Shown: piece after piece, positions 30,742 through 39,808 of the stretch | Layout: each line of letters opens with the position of its first letter | How positions within the stretch are numbered: the first letter of the stretch is position 1 | Source: Wenzhouxiangella sp964523755 | GTDB taxonomy: Bacteria; Pseudomonadota; Gammaproteobacteria; Xanthomonadales; Wenzhouxiangellaceae | Assembly: GCA_964523755.1 (NCBI GenBank) | Contig: CAZFYM010000007.1 | Location: forward strand, 5,431 to 69,430 | Reading direction: 5' to 3' | DNA: 64,000 nucleotides | Notes under the pieces: generated by a model | The model's input: only the letters and a program-made list of their open reading frames with translations | Told to the model about the DNA's origin: nothing | The model's database searches: none | Program-made: the position numbers and the translations under genes

Positions 30742-32052
30742 TCAGCGTGCATTGTCACCTATTTGCCGGGCCACTGCCGCGAATCGCCCGGGATCGAAAT
30801 CGTGCTCATTGGAAAGCGACTCGAACCAAGCATCCAGCGAAAGCGCAATTCGCTCCTGGTCGCCCAGCTCCAGCGACAAGGTTTCGACCGCCAGAAAGGC
30901 CTGCTCGGCACTGGTGAAATCCCGGTATTCACCCTGAGCGGAGCGCTCCAGCAACCGACGCCGGATTTGCTGTATATCCTGATCACTGTATTCATGCCGA
31001 CTAATCAAGTCGGTCATCTCACTGAGCATATCGTCCAGGCGGCGGGCACTGTCCCGAAGCGGCGCGCTACCCTGGGTGGTTGACCGATGTAATGCGCGGA
31101 CCCGTTCCTTGAGTCTGTTTTCGGCCTCGGGATCCAGCACCGAAACAATCGCAAGAACCATCTGGGAACTGCTGTCATCCAAGCGAACAACACCGGGTGG
31201 CAAGCCGGCGGTCAGCGAGTTTTCCCGCATGCGTGAATCATTCATGGGGTGATGGCAGGCATGGCAGTCGAAAAACGCCAGTTCAGGGAACAGCCCGTGG
31301 CCAGAGAAAAGTTCTGACTGAATCAGGTCGAGCTGGCGGCGGGCCTTCATCACCATACCGGTCGCCCACATATGGACACTCCGGATATTGCCCTTGCGTT
31401 CGAGGTAGTCTTCATCGACGTGATAGTGCGCCGGCTGGTTCACGGTGAAGGTTTCCAGCTCGAAGCTCATACGAGGATGACCGACCGCCATGATGTCGTG
31501 GTCGGCAAATCGCCCGGTGGTACCCACATGACAAGACATGCACAGTCGGGCCCGTGCCACTGGCTGGTCGGTGGGATACATCCCGCGTGCGAGGTTGTCG
31601 GCATGCGTCGCGCCCGCCTCGGCATGCGACTCGATCCATCGTTCGGCACCACCATGACAGGCCTCACAGCCGATACCGTCGCTGATCTGGAACTTCTCGC
31701 CGCGCCGTTCTGACGGGACGTTATCAGCATGACAATCGAGACAGACCCGGGCCGTGGTCGCGCTGGACAGGCCAAGCTTTTCGGCCATGAGCCTGGATGC
31801 ATCACTGCGCAGGACGTTGTAGGCACCTGAATGCGGGTCATCGCGCGACCAGACCCGATATTCATTGAGCCATACATTGGCGGCCTGGTCCGGCGTCACC
31901 TTGCCGTGACAGACCGAGCTGGCGCAAGTGGCCGGGCCGAGATGCTTGTACTCGGCCTCTGAGGGAAGTGGCTGGGCCTGCGCCAGCACCAGCAAGGAAC
32001 TGGCCGCCAATCCCCCCAGTGATTTCAGGGCACGCTTACTGATCATCGTCAT
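30742..32052 (-). CDS. Pentaheme cytochrome c (c554-like family)
   Basis: 436 residues from ATG 32052 (MTMISKRALK); ATG 32046 is also possible. A signal peptide (about 8-26) ends near AQA. Heme sites: CASSVCH (C-x4-C-H), CLDCH, CEACH, CMSCH and CHACH, five in all. The segment NEYRVWSRDDPHSGAYNVL and the CEACHGGAERWIESH pattern match cytochrome c554-type proteins. The C-terminal 180 residues are helical and heme-free. It overlaps the decaheme gene by 17 bp and is the last gene of the operon. A periplasmic electron carrier or reductase is the likely role; the electron acceptor is unknown. Confidence 0.9.
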   Translation of the reverse strand: MTMISKRALKSLGGLAASSLLVLAQAQPLPSEAEYKHLGPATCASSVCHGKVTPDQAANVWLNEYRVWSRDDPHSGAYNVLRSDASRLMAEKLGLSSATTARVCLDCHADNVPSERRGEKFQISDGIGCEACHGGAERWIESHAEAGATHADNLARGMYPTDQPVARARLCMSCHVGTTGRFADHDIMAVGHPRMSFELETFTVNQPAHYHVDEDYLERKGNIRSVHMWATGMVMKARRQLDLIQSELFSGHGLFPELAFFDCHACHHPMNDSRMRENSLTAGLPPGVVRLDDSSSQMVLAIVSVLDPEAENRLKERVRALHRSTTQGSAPLRDSARRLDDMLSEMTDLISRHEYSDQDIQQIRRRLLERSAQGEYRDFTSAEQAFLAVETLSLELGDQERIALSLDAWFESLSNEHDFDPGRFAAVARQIGDNAR

Positions 32053-35000
32053 CACGCACGAACCACGGCTCGCCATTGGCATCAAGATACAGGCCCTGCA
32101 TCTCTTCCAGGGTCAGCGGCCTGGCACCCTTGCGGCCGAAAACCGCCACCTGGCCACCGGTTTCGTCGACGCCGCGATCTCGCTCCAGCGGCCGGGACAG
32201 CGATATGGCCGGTGAGTCAGTGGCAAATGAAGCAATCAGTTCGGGACGCGGTTCCGGACTGAAGCCATAGAAATTCGGCTGTGAATCCGGCGAGGTCAGT
32301 TGCAGGACCTTCAGGCCACCGATGCCATCAGCGACATACGCAAACAGCGAGGCGTTGGTCGATGCGACAATCACATCGTGCGCATCACGGATGGCACCAT
32401 CAGCTGTGTAGCGCTGTTTGAGCTGTATTGATTCCGGTCGGGTTACATCCACAATAACCAGCCCATCCTGCCCCGCAGCGACATAGGCATAGGTTCGGGC
32501 CAGATACACGTTGTGGGCGTTGCCCAGCGCGATGGTGTTTTCCGCAACAAGCCTGGCCCGGTCAGGCCGGGTGACGTCGATCACCGACAAGCCCGCAGCA
32601 TCAATCACGAACAGATAGCGAAACTGCAGTGCTGAAGCTCTGGCACCGGTCAATGGGACGATAGATGCGACTTGCGGCGACTGGGGATCGGACAGATCAA
32701 TCAACACCAGGCCCCGGTTCGCGGCGACATAGGCGATGTGCCCGCCCATGGTCACATGCCGGGCTCCATCGAGTACGCCTCCTTCGTTCCAGGTCAGTGC
32801 CCGTTCAAGCTGATTGTTGCGTGGCTCGCTGTCGGCAAGGGTGTTGATATCAACCAGGATCAGTCCTTCCTCGGAGTCGGTGATCACGGCGTAGTTATAG
32901 ATCGGATCGAAGGCTTGTTCCTGGTTGTCGATACGCATCAGATCACCCTGGTTGCGATCCGGATGAATCGGCTGGGTGGTAACCAGATCAAGGCAGGTGG
33001 CATTCCTGGTTGCCACGTGCGTATCGTGCCCGAGCGAACTGAAGGGAGCCGAGATAATCCGTTGTGAGACCCCTTTGTTGGCAACCGAGGCAATATCGAA
33101 GACTCGAAAACCGGCTGGCCCGCCGGCGAAGTAAAGATACTCTCCGCGCTGCTGAACACAGCCCACCCGACCGGCTGAATGCGTATGGGCGGTCTGCAGC
33201 ACCCGATCGCGCTCGATATGCTGTTCATACCAGTCGGGATAGGCGTAGCGATGCAGATAGCTGCCGATAACGGCCTGGGGCTCATCCCATTCGGTAACCT
33301 GCACGCCGGCAACTTCGCCATCGCCACCCACCCAGACATGGTAGCCAACAAAATCAATAAAGTTGGTACCCTGCATCAGGGTCTGGGCGACGATGGCATT
33401 ATTGTCGCCATCCTCAGACAGATGACAATCGCTGCAGACCCGAGTCTCGGTCTTTCTGACGGTATGCGGAAAATGCGTGTTCATCGCCTGGGAGCTGAAG
33501 CCGCTGGCCGAGATGGGCGGCTGCTGAATATAGATCTTCTGCCTGAAGGCATCCGTGGACGACAGCACCAGTGCCGATGAAGAACGCGCTGGGGCGTACT
33601 TTCCGCCCTGTTGCCCGCCCTGCCGGGCGATCATGAATATCTCGTTGCGTGCAACCTGGGGATTGTAGGTCGAGTAGTTGCGCGTTTCGCCGCCTTCGTA
33701 ATGCAGCCGCTCTGTCTTCCAGTTGGCCTCGATCGGCAGGTGGCAGCCTCCGCAGCTGGTTGTCCATGAGGTATGGCAAACGTAACACTCCATTTCCTCG
33801 TTGTTGTGGGCCAGCCTATCGGGCTCGACATGCGATCCCCAGTACTGGTTTTCCACGTCGGAACTCATGAGCTTGGCACGGGCTGCACGACTGTTGTACT
33901 GACTGCTGCCTTCACTGACCGAATCCATCACCAGACTCAGGTTCCACTCCAGATCCGGATCCATCACCGAACGCTGCACCAGGTTGCCGCCGACCCATTC
34001 AAAGCGGCGTCTGCCATCAGGGGTTCGCAATACGCTCATATCGGTGCCGCCAGCCAGTGCCGCCGGGCCAGACGTGCGCAGATTGGGGTAGGCGGCAACA
34101 GTCCCGTGACAGTCCACACACTTGACCTCCACGGCCATGGCAACCTCACCGTAAATGTGCCCGTTGCCGTGGTTGTCCTGGGCAAAATGACAGTCCACAC
34201 AGTGCATACCCTGGTCCAGATGGATGGAAGACATGTGCACGGCCTTGTCGAACTTGTCAGGGTCATCGTTGGCGACAACCGCACCCTCATCGTCGAGCAG
34301 ATTGCCCTGGCGATCGCGCTTGAATACCGCTCGGAAATTCCATCCGTGCCCGTGGTAGTCGGCAAACTGCGTGTCACTGAGTTCGGGATTCATTTCCGAG
34401 ACCTGTTTCAGAAAATCAAGATCCGCCCATTTGCCGCGCGGGGCAGCGCCCTCGGGATTGCGGTCAAGCACCTTGCGCACGGTGTCATCATCAGGATACT
34501 GCTGCTCGTCCGGCCACATGTGCGGGGCGTCGGATTCGTAGTCCCACATGGTGTAGCCAAGGTAGCTGTTGACGAACATGTTGGGCTGGTGCATATGACA
34601 GCTCATGCACTGACTGGTCGGGATGGCGCGCGTAAATTCATGCTTGAGCGGATGACCAGACTCAGCAACGGGAATGGTCGGATCGGTCGTTTGCGTTTCG
34701 CCGCTGTGACCGAATTGCGCATAAACACCGGAATGTCGCGGGTCGCGGTCGTTGGCATACACCACATGGCAGGCCGCGCAGCCGGAATTGCGATAGTCGC
34801 CCGGCTGATCATTGGTGCCGATAAACCACATGGTCGGGTCATTGAGGCGGGTTTTGGTCATGTTGAGCAGCGGCACGGAAATCCGGGCTCCCGTACCCGG
34901 CCCGCGATTGGACTGGCGTATATCAGGCCGACCCGGCTCTTCCAGTAACACGAAGCGACCGGTAACATTGGGGTTGCCGGTTTCCGGAAACAGGTGAAGC

Positions 35001-35794
35001 TTGTTGCGACCACCGCGTTCGAATACGCGGAAGTGGTCGCCAGGCTCCACGGTCTCCCACGCCGGCATTGGAATGAGTTCCGGCAGAATGCCGTATTGCT
35101 TCATTTCTTCGGTTGGCTCGATGGGCGCGGTCAGCCTGGCCGGTTCACCATCTGCCGTATAGGCCTCACCGAGAAAGTAGTTTTTCTGGTTCAGTATTCC
35201 GTTGTTGTACGCCGCACCGCCCCAGAACATCGCACTGGTGGCCATCAGGCTGCGCTCGGCGGCGTGAATGATCTCCATGTGACAGGCACCGCAAGCCTCG
35301 CGCGCGACCCGGTAATCGGACGGGTTCATGAACCGGATGAATTCGCGGCTCTCGCGGTTGAGCAAAGTGTAGCTGCGCTCGGGATTGGCGCTGCCCGGCG
35401 TATTCCAGGCCCCGGGATAGCGCGGCAGAATATGAGCCTCGTCCATGGCCTGCCTGTAAACTTCATCCTGCCTGGTGACACCGTCTCGAAGAAAGACAGA
35501 TGCATTCCCGCCATGACAGTCGGTACACCCCAGCTTGACCGCCGGATTCTGGTGCATGGTCATGCGGTCGGTCTGGCTGTGACAACTCATGCAGCCTTTG
35601 GTCTTGGCATCAACATCGGCGACTGTCTGTGATGACGGGGCTGATGGTGCCATCCTATAGAAGCGTTCCACTGGCTCGGAACCCTTGTCAGCTGCCAGCC
35701 CGGTTGCCCACAGCGTCATCAGCAACACAATCAGGGTCAGGAGAACCGGTTGACGCAGATTCAAATGTCTTGATTCAAAAGTCCTGGGCATCAT
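32036..35794 (-). CDS. Decaheme cytochrome c fused to LVIVD beta-propeller repeats
   Basis: 1252 residues. A signal peptide (about 17-35) is followed by ten CXXCH sites: CMSCH, CTDCH, CGACH, CAACH, CMSCH, CVDCH, CVDCH, CYVCH, CGGCH and CSDCH, within about residues 68-775. From about 880 a run of LVIVD-type blades follows (FRVFDIASV, LILVDINTL, LVLIDLSDP, LSVIDVTRP, LVIVDVTRP, LKVLQLTSP). GGAGGG lies 5 bases before the ATG. Large secreted multihemes beside an outer-membrane barrel gene are typical of electron conduits. The propeller may bind a partner, substrate or surface. It is secreted or periplasmic, with no lipobox. No close family name is known to me. Confidence 0.92.
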   Translation of the reverse strand: MMPRTFESRHLNLRQPVLLTLIVLLMTLWATGLAADKGSEPVERFYRMAPSAPSSQTVADVDAKTKGCMSCHSQTDRMTMHQNPAVKLGCTDCHGGNASVFLRDGVTRQDEVYRQAMDEAHILPRYPGAWNTPGSANPERSYTLLNRESREFIRFMNPSDYRVAREACGACHMEIIHAAERSLMATSAMFWGGAAYNNGILNQKNYFLGEAYTADGEPARLTAPIEPTEEMKQYGILPELIPMPAWETVEPGDHFRVFERGGRNKLHLFPETGNPNVTGRFVLLEEPGRPDIRQSNRGPGTGARISVPLLNMTKTRLNDPTMWFIGTNDQPGDYRNSGCAACHVVYANDRDPRHSGVYAQFGHSGETQTTDPTIPVAESGHPLKHEFTRAIPTSQCMSCHMHQPNMFVNSYLGYTMWDYESDAPHMWPDEQQYPDDDTVRKVLDRNPEGAAPRGKWADLDFLKQVSEMNPELSDTQFADYHGHGWNFRAVFKRDRQGNLLDDEGAVVANDDPDKFDKAVHMSSIHLDQGMHCVDCHFAQDNHGNGHIYGEVAMAVEVKCVDCHGTVAAYPNLRTSGPAALAGGTDMSVLRTPDGRRRFEWVGGNLVQRSVMDPDLEWNLSLVMDSVSEGSSQYNSRAARAKLMSSDVENQYWGSHVEPDRLAHNNEEMECYVCHTSWTTSCGGCHLPIEANWKTERLHYEGGETRNYSTYNPQVARNEIFMIARQGGQQGGKYAPARSSSALVLSSTDAFRQKIYIQQPPISASGFSSQAMNTHFPHTVRKTETRVCSDCHLSEDGDNNAIVAQTLMQGTNFIDFVGYHVWVGGDGEVAGVQVTEWDEPQAVIGSYLHRYAYPDWYEQHIERDRVLQTAHTHSAGRVGCVQQRGEYLYFAGGPAGFRVFDIASVANKGVSQRIISAPFSSLGHDTHVATRNATCLDLVTTQPIHPDRNQGDLMRIDNQEQAFDPIYNYAVITDSEEGLILVDINTLADSEPRNNQLERALTWNEGGVLDGARHVTMGGHIAYVAANRGLVLIDLSDPQSPQVASIVPLTGARASALQFRYLFVIDAAGLSVIDVTRPDRARLVAENTIALGNAHNVYLARTYAYVAAGQDGLVIVDVTRPESIQLKQRYTADGAIRDAHDVIVASTNASLFAYVADGIGGLKVLQLTSPDSQPNFYGFSPEPRPELIASFATDSPAISLSRPLERDRGVDETGGQVAVFGRKGARPLTLEEMQGLYLDANGEPWFVRDDDDQ

Positions 35795-35809
35795 GTGTGC
35801 CCTCCTTGC

Positions 35810-37720
35810 TCAGTAAGTCAGGATGATGTTCAACAGCAGGCTTTGCGGCGTATCGTCATCGGGAAACAGCGACTTGTAGCCTTTTCCGGGAATCAATGCC
35901 GCATACGAGGCGCGAAAAGCAAGGTTCTGGATCATCAACGGTCGCCAGATCGCCGAAACGGAAAGATCCAGACCGATGTTTCGGTTGATACCGGCCTGGT
36001 TTCGGGCTACCTCTAGAACCTCCGTCTTGTCGAACCACAGTTGATTGGCATTGACTGAAATCCGCAGTTCGGGAAGCACATCGAAATCCGCGCCAGCCCC
36101 AAGCAGAATCAAACCCGGATTGGTGAAGTTTGACTGACCCAGCTCTTTACTGGATCGCAGCGAATTGAGAATCCCGTTGCGGCCCGACAACGCGACCCGG
36201 CCGCCCCCGACGAGCGGGACCGACTGGCGAATCCAGTAACTGGTATCGGCACCGGCAAACTGGGGGTTCTCAAAAATACTGTCAAAGCCCGTTGACTTGT
36301 CGTCGAATGGATCATCATCGCCCGAGCCGTAGAGAAACGACAGCCTGAACCGACGCCAGTCAAAGTCCATTGACGCCTCGGTCGCCAGAAACCAGGCCTG
36401 GATATCGCTCTTTCGATTGGTAAAGGCGCTGTTTTCCTCCGTCCCCAGCGCGTAATAGGCTGAACCGGTGATGTTGAGTCGATTGATATGCCCATCGCCG
36501 CTGTAACCCAGATAGGCAACGTCATACTTGCGCGGTCGCTCGGTGCCGATTGATGCCGGCCGGGCGATAAACCCATTGGGATCGAAAACGATCTCGCTAT
36601 TCTCCCGGTTGCGGTTGTAGGCAAGTGTGAACTGCGAGAAATAACCGAGGAACGGCATATCCTGCCAATACAGATTGGCCACCACGACATCATCCTTACG
36701 CGGCGCGGTGCTGACATCGTTAAGGCCGCTGTTGATGTCTTTTTCCAGTCGCCGGAACCAGGCCAGGTTGTATTGGAAAACATTGTTGTGGCGGGTACCA
36801 AACAGGCGAATACCGAGCTGGTCATCCTGGAAAAGAAAACCGCGAAAATCGGCGTTGAACGGCTGGATGCCGATCCGGATACTGTCAAAGTCATAGCGTT
36901 CAGAGACGTTGCGGATGTGATAATCAAAGAATGCTGACTGCAGCCCGATATGGTGGTCGTGGCGCGTCGTTCCTTTGCCTGGATCGGCGTTGAGATTGAG
37001 CAGCTCCTGCGCCTGGGTGAAGTTGTAATTGATCACAGGCGTTAGCCGGAACTCGTAATCCGGTGGACGAAACACGGTATCACCCTTGTAGTAAACCAGC
37101 TCGGCACCGATGTTCTGGACAAAGCCGAACTGGTTCTGCCCGCCAAACACATTGGTCGACCCTGGGTCGTCAGCGCTTTGCACGCCCACCGGCGTAGCGA
37201 CATTGCGAAAATCGGCGATCGTATCGGAAAACGCGGTGACGTTGAAAAACCAGTCTTCGCCGTGAATCGGCTTGTCACCCTTGTACCGGTTGCGGTTGTA
37301 CGGGTCCCACAAGCGCTCCTCACGCAAGGCATCGACAATGCGCCACCGGTCCGGAACGGCAATCGGATCGTCGAACGCCTCGATACCGGGGCGCGGCACC
37401 GGAGATTCAGTGATCGGAAGAACCACCCGCCCGGATGCCCTGGCGGGCTCGTGGTCCACTTCACCAGCTTGCTCGCCGGGACGACGCCGACGCTGTCCGG
37501 CCTGCTGCGCCTCCCGGGATGGCGGTTCAACAATCTCCGGGATCTCCCGGGCACCCGGACGGCGACGGCGTACCGGAGAACGCGGCTGTTCGCGCTGTTG
37601 CTCAGCTTCTGCCTGTTCGTCGTGATCCTGTGCCTGGACAGGTGACGGGGCGGCAAGCAATACCAGTGCGGCAATCGGTGCCGCCAGCAACACCATTACC
37701 CGAGGGAGTTGTGATGCCAT
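35810..37720 (-). CDS. Outer-membrane beta-barrel protein of the cytochrome locus
   Basis: 636 residues. Signal peptide to about VQA (30), then a Pro/Arg/Glu-rich disordered stretch (about 35-95), then alternating amphipathic strands (for example FLYGSGDDDPFD, LAYNRNRENSEIVF, LNITGSAYYALG) and a C-terminal LLLNIILTY ending in an aromatic residue, the barrel-assembly signal. It lies between the DUF336 gene and the decaheme gene with 15-21 bp gaps. By position it would be the porin of a porin-cytochrome conduit. It has no CXXCH site. Sequence similarity to MtrB was not tested. AGGAG precedes the ATG. Confidence 0.85.
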   Translation of the reverse strand: MASQLPRVMVLLAAPIAALVLLAAPSPVQAQDHDEQAEAEQQREQPRSPVRRRRPGAREIPEIVEPPSREAQQAGQRRRRPGEQAGEVDHEPARASGRVVLPITESPVPRPGIEAFDDPIAVPDRWRIVDALREERLWDPYNRNRYKGDKPIHGEDWFFNVTAFSDTIADFRNVATPVGVQSADDPGSTNVFGGQNQFGFVQNIGAELVYYKGDTVFRPPDYEFRLTPVINYNFTQAQELLNLNADPGKGTTRHDHHIGLQSAFFDYHIRNVSERYDFDSIRIGIQPFNADFRGFLFQDDQLGIRLFGTRHNNVFQYNLAWFRRLEKDINSGLNDVSTAPRKDDVVVANLYWQDMPFLGYFSQFTLAYNRNRENSEIVFDPNGFIARPASIGTERPRKYDVAYLGYSGDGHINRLNITGSAYYALGTEENSAFTNRKSDIQAWFLATEASMDFDWRRFRLSFLYGSGDDDPFDDKSTGFDSIFENPQFAGADTSYWIRQSVPLVGGGRVALSGRNGILNSLRSSKELGQSNFTNPGLILLGAGADFDVLPELRISVNANQLWFDKTEVLEVARNQAGINRNIGLDLSVSAIWRPLMIQNLAFRASYAALIPGKGYKSLFPDDDTPQSLLLNIILTY

Positions 37721-37741
37721 GACTGTCTCTCCTAGGCCGGC

Positions 37742-39808
37742 TCAAAGGCCGCTGCAGGCGTTCTGTTCTCTGGAATCCAGAAAGGGCGAAAAGGGGCACT
37801 GCACGTATCGCAGGCGCACGCCCCTGGGTCGAAGCTGATCGGCCCGGATTTCAGCCGGCGCATTGTTGACGGCAGCTGCCAGGCGCGTGGCGGCCCGATC
37901 AACACCCAGAATGGCGATCATGTCATCCTGGTCAATGCCATCGCCCGACACGCCGATGCCGCCGATGAGCGTGTTACCGCGATAGATCGGCACGCTGCCC
38001 GGGAATATCTGGATGCCATTGGCAATATTTCTGCCCGGTGCCAGTGACGCGCCACTACCAAGCGCCACGCCGATACAGTTGTCGGGTGTTTCGTTCGGAA
38101 AGAGCCCGGCGACAAAACCGATATGCTGGACGATGGCGTTCATGGCCAGATCAAGCTGTAGTCCGGTCGAGAACACACTCCACTGGCCGGCTGGCTTGCT
38201 GAAAGGACCATGCTCGCGATTCACCAGACCGTCCGGATAGAACGGCCGTGACAGGTTGCCACCGGCTCGGTCCGAAAAGGCGGTGCCATCGGACAGTGCG
38301 CCCGGACCGATAAAGTCCCGCGCAGCCTGAACGTAGTCGGGAATATTGATCAGTGCGCGCGGTGCCAGATTCTGATCCAGATAGACGGTAGGCTCGGTGA
38401 TCTGGGCGAGAAAACCGGCCGCTCCCGGTGATGAGAAAAATGCGGCCGTGCGGGCCTTTTGCAGGGAAACATCCGAACCAAAGACCGGCGCATCACGATT
38501 GCGGGCCATGCCCAGAATGTCACCGTTGGAATCCACCACGGATACGGTCACCCGCGCCTGACTGCCCAGCGGGCGCCGGATCTGGGCCCGGGCTTGATTG
38601 GCCACACCCAACGCCTCGTCAAGGATGACGCGTACCTCCTCGGCCGTCAGCGCCGCAGCCCCTGTACCTGCCGTTGGCGGAAAACGATTGGTATCCATGT
38701 CATCCACAAATACAAACGCATCGCGACCGGGAAAGTCGCTGTCATTGGCGCGCACACCGGATGCCGCATACCCAAAAGCCGTGCCGGCCTGGATCGTTGC
38801 GTCGTTGTAGCCGGCCACTGGAATCAAGGACCCGATACCCGCTCCCAGCGTGGCGAACGTTGGTGCGGTGGCCGGATCGGCTGGCAGCTGTTGAAGGCTT
38901 ACATCGGCATAGCGAAGCGTCTTGCCCTCGATGGTGATCCGGCTGGCCTGGATGTCTTCATCCGGACTGAAACCAAAGGTTGCGGCCAACGCAATCATTT
39001 CGTCGATATCCTGGTCGAAATCCAGGATATTGGTGTCGATGCTGTAGTCGCCATCGGCCATCACCCCTACTCCACCGACCAGGGCACCATCCTTGTACAG
39101 CGGGAACCCCCCCGGATCGGCCGACAGGCCCAGTGGCGAGCGCTGCGGACCGGGGCCCGGTGCAATGTTGTCGAAGCGTCGGGTGAAATCGGAACAGGCC
39201 AGCTGACTGAACTGAACACCGAACAAGGGGCCCGAGGGTTGGTTGATCTCACCCGGATTGAAGTGTTCCTGAATGATCTGATTGGCCGTGCGGGTAGAAA
39301 ACGCGTTGCCTTCGCTGGTCGACAGGTAGGCACCGGTGATCGCCTTGGCAATCGCCGCCAGCGCATCACCGCCTGCCGCCGCCGGCAGAATGATGCCTTC
39401 CAGTCCGCCGTTCACCGGCGTTTCGCCCAATCCGGTGGTGCTGATCCGGACATCGGGATTGGCACCGGCCATCCGGTAGACCGCCAATACATTGCCAACC
39501 CGATCCACTACCGCAATCGTGGCAACGGCGCTCAGCGCCTGAGCCTGGTTTACCGCCCGGGCAATGACCGCCGAAACGTCCGATGCCGACAACCTGGTCC
39601 CGGCATCGCCCGGTGCCTGGGACATGCTGGCAGGCACCCGTTGCAGGCAGCGTCGGCATAGCCGCTCTATCTGCGGTTCGCCCTGAGTGGTCTCTATCCG
39701 CTGCGGCTCGTCGATCAATCCCGGGGTCGAGGCCCAGGCCGGTCCGGAGCTCAGTGCGGCAAGTACCAGCAGTGTTGGCAAAAGCCTTGGATCTACAGGA
39801 CTATTCAT
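37742..39808 (-). CDS. Secreted protein with two GlcG/HbpS (DUF336) domains
   Basis: 688 residues from ATG 39808 (MNSPVDPRLLPTLLVL), preferred because GAGG lies 8 bases upstream; the ATG six bases earlier has the site too close. The signal peptide ends near AWA. Two DUF336 domains are seen: SDVSAVIARAVNQAQAL with VATIAVVDRVGNVLAVYRM, and AEEVRVILDEALGVANQARA with VTVSVVDSNGDILGMARN. Each has a later glycine-rich PLYKDGALVGGVGVMADG or PIYRGNTLIGGIGVSGDG strand. HbpS members bind heme. It overlaps the FHA-cytochrome gene by 8 bp. A heme-binding or scaffold role in the periplasm or on the surface is plausible. Confidence 0.85.
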   Translation of the reverse strand: MNSPVDPRLLPTLLVLAALSSGPAWASTPGLIDEPQRIETTQGEPQIERLCRRCLQRVPASMSQAPGDAGTRLSASDVSAVIARAVNQAQALSAVATIAVVDRVGNVLAVYRMAGANPDVRISTTGLGETPVNGGLEGIILPAAAGGDALAAIAKAITGAYLSTSEGNAFSTRTANQIIQEHFNPGEINQPSGPLFGVQFSQLACSDFTRRFDNIAPGPGPQRSPLGLSADPGGFPLYKDGALVGGVGVMADGDYSIDTNILDFDQDIDEMIALAATFGFSPDEDIQASRITIEGKTLRYADVSLQQLPADPATAPTFATLGAGIGSLIPVAGYNDATIQAGTAFGYAASGVRANDSDFPGRDAFVFVDDMDTNRFPPTAGTGAAALTAEEVRVILDEALGVANQARAQIRRPLGSQARVTVSVVDSNGDILGMARNRDAPVFGSDVSLQKARTAAFFSSPGAAGFLAQITEPTVYLDQNLAPRALINIPDYVQAARDFIGPGALSDGTAFSDRAGGNLSRPFYPDGLVNREHGPFSKPAGQWSVFSTGLQLDLAMNAIVQHIGFVAGLFPNETPDNCIGVALGSGASLAPGRNIANGIQIFPGSVPIYRGNTLIGGIGVSGDGIDQDDMIAILGVDRAATRLAAAVNNAPAEIRADQLRPRGVRLRYVQCPFSPFLDSREQNACSGL

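Noticed and set aside
38459..39661. Long plus-strand frame (400 codons) opposite the DUF336 gene
   Set aside because: Lies wholly antisense to a gene with clear duplicated domains; no family features.
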